DNA of 26,225 nucleotides from Bdellovibrionaceae bacterium UBA2339 (GTDB taxonomy: Bacteria > Bdellovibrionota > Bdellovibrionia > Bdellovibrionales > JAMPXM01). The stretch covers positions 1 to 26,225 of the forward strand of contig DDUL01000066.1 in assembly GCA_002344785.1 (NCBI GenBank), written 5' to 3'. This document shows, piece after piece, positions 23,054 through 26,225 of this stretch (positions are counted from its first letter, which is position 1; each line of letters starts with the position of its first letter). Below the pieces are notes generated by a model, which was given only the letters and a program-made list of their open reading frames with translations, did not search any database and was not told the origin of the DNA. Made by a program: the position numbers and the translations under genes.

Positions 23054-24679
23054 ATGTCCGACCCCCACGACTCGCCATCCTCCGCCTCCACGGGCGAAGC
23101 TCATCGCCGCTCTCGGGGCGGTGCCCTCGCTGTGGCGAGCGGAATTTTCTTGAGCCGAATTGCCGGGCTCGTCCGGCAAAAGTTTTTGGCGCACTTCTTT
23201 GGCGCAGGTGATTTCGCAGATGTCTTCCAAGCAGCCCTCAAAGTCCCCAACTTCTTACAGACCTTGCTGGGCGATGGCGTCATGTCAGGAAGCCTCATTC
23301 CCGTCTATGCTCGACTGCGCGCCGAAGGCCGACATGCCGAGGCCGACGAAGTTGCATCGGCGACGGCGCAGTGGATGGCTCTGCTCAACACCCTCATCGT
23401 CGGTGTGAGCATACTGCTCGCGCCGTTCGTGATTCCTTTGCTTTTACCCGGCTTCGCTCCAGAGAAGCAGGCCCTCACCGTGCAGCTTGCACAAATGCTT
23501 TTTCCCGGCATCGGCGCGCTGGCGCTGTCAGCTTGGTGCTTGGGTGTGCTCAATTCTCATGGCCGATTTTTTCTCTCCTATGTCGCGCCGGTGATCTGGA
23601 ATCTCAGCATCATCGCCGCGCTGATTTACTTCGGCACGGATTGGTTTGGCCAAGCTTTGCCGCCTGATGAGTTAGTCGTCAAAACCACTTGGGGTGTGGT
23701 GGTGGGCTCTTTCCTCCAACTCCTCGTGCAAGTCCCTTCGGTCCTCAACACCATGAAGTGGAAGTGGGGGCTGGCTTCGAGCTCGCAGCATCTCAAACAA
23801 GTCGCGCGAAGTTTTCTGCCGATCGTATCAGGTCGCGGCGTTGTGCAGCTGAGCGCCTACGCCGACAATCTTGTCGCGTCTTTGCTCCCAAGCGGCGCAC
23901 TCGCAACTTTAGCCTACGCCCAAACACTTTATATGTTGCCCATTTCACTTTTTGGCATGTCGATCTCGGCGTCGGAGTTACCGGCCATGTCCAGCGCGCT
24001 GGGCTCTCGCGAGCAAATTGCCGAACAGTTGCGCGAGCGCCTTCGCATCAGCAGCGCACGCGTGGCCTACTTCATTCTCCCCACCTGCGGCGCATTTCTC
24101 ATCTTTGGCGCCGACATTCTGAGCGCCTTGTTCGGCGGCGGCCGCTTCGATGCTCAGGCCATCCTCGCCTCACAGTGGGCGCTGATCGGTTACAGTCTGG
24201 CCCTCTATCCCACGACGCAGTCGCGCCTCATCGTGTCGGCCTTCTATGCCCTTAAGGATGCGCGCACTCCATTTCGCGCTTCTGCGACACGCGTGATCTC
24301 CGCCTCGCTGATCGGCGCCGCGCTCGCCTTGTACTTGAAGTCCGAGTCCAACGGCGCCCTGCATGCCTCTGTCTTAGGACTGACGTTGGCCACGGGAATG
24401 ACGAGCTGGGTGGAGTGGCTTTGGCTTCGAAAGAAGTTACGATCAGAAATTCCAAATCTCGCGGGACCGTCGGAGTGGATTGTGAAGCCGCTTCTCGTTG
24501 TGATGATCGCATTGGCCTCGGCCTACGCCCTCAAGATCCAGCTCAAAGAGCTTCATCAGCTGATCCGCATCGCGACGACACTCTTCGTCTTCGGTATGAT
24601 CTATCTAGCGGGCACGCACTTCGCGCGCGTGCCGACGGCCCGTGAAGTTCTACGCCGATTGCGGCTCATTCGTGATTGA
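23054..24679 (+). CDS. murJ: lipid II flippase MurJ (MviN family)
   Basis: A 541-residue polytopic membrane protein, slightly longer than the usual 500-530 residues because of a polar Ser/Asp/His-rich N-terminal extension of about 25 residues. The first helix carries the family signature SGIFLSRIAGLVRQKFLAHFFG, with Arg residues needed in the transport cavity; FADVFQAALKVPNFLQTLLGDGVMSGSLIPVYA follows, also typical (both quoted in parts: SRIAGLVRQ, PNFLQTLLGDG). About 14 hydrophobic helices continue to the end. MurJ flips the peptidoglycan precursor lipid II across the inner membrane and is normally essential. No Shine-Dalgarno is evident before ATG 23054. The gene ends five bases from the convergent trypsin-like gene and diverges from the SGNH hydrolase gene. 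Confidence 0.95.
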   Translation: MSDPHDSPSSASTGEAHRRSRGGALAVASGIFLSRIAGLVRQKFLAHFFGAGDFADVFQAALKVPNFLQTLLGDGVMSGSLIPVYARLRAEGRHAEADEVASATAQWMALLNTLIVGVSILLAPFVIPLLLPGFAPEKQALTVQLAQMLFPGIGALALSAWCLGVLNSHGRFFLSYVAPVIWNLSIIAALIYFGTDWFGQALPPDELVVKTTWGVVVGSFLQLLVQVPSVLNTMKWKWGLASSSQHLKQVARSFLPIVSGRGVVQLSAYADNLVASLLPSGALATLAYAQTLYMLPISLFGMSISASELPAMSSALGSREQIAEQLRERLRISSARVAYFILPTCGAFLIFGADILSALFGGGRFDAQAILASQWALIGYSLALYPTTQSRLIVSAFYALKDARTPFRASATRVISASLIGAALALYLKSESNGALHASVLGLTLATGMTSWVEWLWLRKKLRSEIPNLAGPSEWIVKPLLVVMIALASAYALKIQLKELHQLIRIATTLFVFGMIYLAGTHFARVPTAREVLRRLRLIRD

Positions 24680-24684
24680 GGGTT

Positions 24685-25572
24685 TCAGCGCGTCCTGCAC
24701 GCCGCCGACTTGCACGGCAAATTCTGAATCGCGCGCGAAAACGCTGACGAGCTGATCGCAACATTGGCATGTCGCACATTCCAAGCCGGAATCACGCTCT
24801 CTTGCGGCCTAAACTCGCGCGAGGCCATGCCGACGACAAACCACTCTTCACTATTTTGCGCATTCTGAATCGGCATCAACAACGGCCCGCCTGAAGCTCC
24901 AAGCTCAAGCGCGCAATCCATCGGCAACAAACTCGGCACAGGCTTTGGCGGCTGCATGCTGGCATCGCCAGAAAGTGCGCGCGCCGAACAGTCGCGCTCA
25001 ACTGAAATTCCAGGCTGATCATAGCGAGAAGCAGGGAATCCCAACAGCGCCAAACGAGCCGCCCCAGTGCGATCCTGAAGAATCTGCGCCGCAGTTTTGC
25101 TCGCGACATCGAGGAATCCAATCTCACTTCCCACACAAGTCTCAAGCTCGAGAATCGCCCAATCCTGGCCCAGGCCATCCCAAGTCACATCATAGGCACC
25201 CCATGCCACAGGAGTTGCCTTCACTCGACGAGTAAACCGCAATGGATTCTCTTCCGTCAGACCAATCTGAAACTCAGAAACAAGTGCACGCGGATTTGCT
25301 GGCGGCACCACCCTCTGCGCCGTGGCCTCGACCGGAAATGCGACGTGATAGGCCGTCGCAACATGACATTCCGTCACCAAAAAAGCTGTGCCCCATCCGC
25401 CATCATCGGGCACGCGCGTGAGGATGCCGACGGATCGCAGAATGGGTCGCGCTGGATTTTCCTGAACACGCGCATCCCGCACGAACACATTCGCCCGAGC
25501 CACACTCACCGCGAGTACGCAGGCAAAGAAGGCGAGGCTGAGACTTCGAATCTTGAGTCCATGAATGGGCAT
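24685..25572 (-). CDS. secreted trypsin-like serine protease
   Basis: A 295-residue protein from ATG 25572, with AAGGAG nine bases upstream. The signal peptide is residues 1-27 (LSLAFFACVLAVSVARA). The mature enzyme is a single chymotrypsin-fold domain with His76 (ATAYHVAFP), Asp137 (GQDWAILELE) and Ser227 (LGASGGPLL). Cysteines in TECH, ETCVG, RDCSA, MDCAL and near the end (LPCKSAACR) suggest disulfides and an oxidising or external location. There is no propeptide cleavage motif of the classic digestive type and no extra domain. It converges on murJ with a 5-bp gap, so no terminator fits between the stops. Its leader carries two identical ribosome-binding sequences. It is the fourth exported protease in the window. 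Confidence 0.9.
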   Translation of the reverse strand: MPIHGLKIRSLSLAFFACVLAVSVARANVFVRDARVQENPARPILRSVGILTRVPDDGGWGTAFLVTECHVATAYHVAFPVEATAQRVVPPANPRALVSEFQIGLTEENPLRFTRRVKATPVAWGAYDVTWDGLGQDWAILELETCVGSEIGFLDVASKTAAQILQDRTGAARLALLGFPASRYDQPGISVERDCSARALSGDASMQPPKPVPSLLPMDCALELGASGGPLLMPIQNAQNSEEWFVVGMASREFRPQESVIPAWNVRHANVAISSSAFSRAIQNLPCKSAACRTR

Positions 25573-25579
25573 CGTTCGC

Positions 25580-25604
25580 TTCTCCTTGGGCGGTTCTCCT
25601 TGGG
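25580..25604 (-). promoter_or_regulatory. tandemly duplicated ribosome-binding site
   Basis: On the minus strand CCCAAGGAGAA occurs twice, at 25594-25604 and 25580-25590, separated by three bases (a 14-bp tandem duplication). Each copy contains AAGGAG. The nearer one is nine bases from ATG 25572, ideal spacing; the farther one is 14 bases more upstream and could act as a standby site. Confidence 0.7.
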
Positions 25605-25663
25605 GGCCTCTTTCTATTCAAGCCGAGGGCGCAGGTCCGCACCCGTGAGCCGCAATAGCTTGC

Positions 25664-25774
25664 TTATGGAAGCGGCGGACGAGGCCACAGTGACATTATT
25701 TGGCGCTTGGCGCCCGCCATGGCCGCCCTATGATTGCCGCTACGGTCCAGCATGCGGAGATTCGTGGACGCGTG
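25664..25774 (-). pseudogene. possible frame-shifted remnant of an HNH-endonuclease C-terminus
   Basis: In a different minus-strand frame from the gene at 25740-26225, and overlapping its end, one can read TNLRMLDRSGNHRAAMAGAK ending at a TAA (25664-25666). HNH endonucleases usually end with an NLRxLCRxHN-type segment, and this looks like a decayed version with the catalytic Cys and His changed. The preceding conserved HNH part (the R-W-x-R-D and C-x-x-C region) is absent. Similarity is by eye and modest. Confidence 0.35.
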
Positions 25775-26225
25775 TCTTCATTAAGTGCGAATTTATGTAG
25801 TCAATGGCGATGGTAGGCTGTGTCTTCCGCGCTGGCGCGGGTCGCGCGGCGTCAGTTGGCGCGGGTGTTTGCTTCGGAGTCGGCTGCACCTGCGCTGGCG
25901 CGGGTCGCAGCGCGGCGAGTTTCTCTTGCGCCAGCAGCGTGATGAGTTCTGCCGTCGTCATGTTCGGATACTTGTGCGCGAACGCACCTTTGAGTTGCGT
26001 GATGATCTCCAGCGTTTCGTTCGGCAGTTCCAACGTAAGTTGTGAAGTGCTCGCCGTTGTCGCGCGGGTGCGCTCTGGTTTCGGAAGCTCAGGCGCGATT
26101 GTGGCGATCTCGCGTTCCACTTCACGCTTAGTTTTATTCTCAATGGATTTGATGAAGGCGGCTTTTTCATCACGCGTTGGTTGCGTGTGACGGAAGAGTC
26201 GGTTCGCTTGTGCGATGTTGGTGAT
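25740..26225 (-). CDS. HNH-endonuclease-family protein, start outside window, HNH domain apparently lost
   Basis: The frame is open from the right edge to TAG 25740-25742, 161 residues visible; the GTG at 26120 is internal, since the frame continues without a stop. The visible part (QANRLFRHTQPTRDEKAAFI, SIENKTKREVEREI, then LTLELPNETLEIITQLKGAF and NMTTAELITLLAQEKL) matches the region that, in HNH endonucleases common in Bdellovibrio-like and other former deltaproteobacteria, comes just before the catalytic domain. There it is followed by the HNH motif. Here it instead runs through a Pro/Ala/Thr linker containing repeated PAPA units and stops after SPHAGP. A decayed HNH tail may be readable in another frame just downstream. 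So the nuclease is probably inactive, or the N-terminal domain survives alone. Family assignment is from memory of the pattern. Confidence 0.6.
   Translation of the reverse strand: MTNIAQANRLFRHTQPTRDEKAAFIKSIENKTKREVEREIATIAPELPKPERTRATTASTSQLTLELPNETLEIITQLKGAFAHKYPNMTTAELITLLAQEKLAALRPAPAQVQPTPKQTPAPTDAARPAPARKTQPTIAIDYINSHLMKTRVHESPHAGP

Noticed and set aside
25830..25920. Short tandem repeats (GGCGCGGGT three times) as a repeat array
   Set aside because: They encode the Pro/Ala linker of the HNH-family protein and are irregularly spaced; simple low-complexity coding sequence.
1..26225. CRISPR array or insertion sequence
   Set aside because: No regularly spaced direct repeats and no transposase gene were seen anywhere in the window.

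Overview
The window looks like chromosomal DNA of a Gram-negative bacterium with fairly high GC outside one AT-richer insert. It encodes several lipoproteins and signal-peptide proteins, an outer-membrane beta-barrel candidate, the lipid II flippase MurJ and many exported proteases. A coiled-coil/Hsp20 fusion, a small secreted protein with a DTWMC motif and a degraded HNH-type protein remind me of Bdellovibrio-like bacteria (Bdellovibrionota). That placement is inference, not demonstrated.

Layout. 1-124 is the end of an unknown gene. 147-2191 (+) holds a small secreted protein and a 529-residue coiled-coil protein ending in an Hsp20 domain. 2236-3655 (-) holds a small helical protein and a matrixin-like lipoprotein protease. 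3656-4646 has no confident protein gene but much potential RNA structure, including a 176-nt element (4472-4647) closed by a 22-bp stem. 4647-5444 (-) is an orphan PhoB/OmpR-type response regulator. Divergent from it, 5707-17707 (+) is one tight 12-kb, four-gene cluster: a 1215-residue metzincin lipoprotein, a 1158-residue lipoprotein, a 445-residue outer-membrane beta-barrel candidate and a 1174-residue lipoprotein that is a distant paralogue of the second gene.

17833-17909 is tRNA-Arg(CCU), followed by an AT-richer two-gene MNT/HEPN (nucleotidyltransferase/HEPN) toxin-antitoxin-type module (18054-19062), probably horizontally acquired. 19157-22984 (-) encodes an FHA membrane protein translationally coupled to an HtrA-like periplasmic protease, and upstream a membrane-anchored SGNH hydrolase. 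murJ (23054-24679, +) diverges from the SGNH gene and converges on a secreted trypsin-like protease (24685-25572, -). The right edge holds the 3' part of an HNH-endonuclease-family protein that seems to have lost its HNH domain.

How the parts may work together. The best candidate for an undescribed system is the 5707-17707 cluster. Its gene order, spacing, export signals and conserved cysteines suggest an envelope complex of three very large lipoproteins, one a zinc protease, built around a beta-barrel. The divergent response regulator could control it, but nothing in the sequence proves this. The MNT/HEPN module is self-contained and probably autoregulated through palindromes at its promoter.
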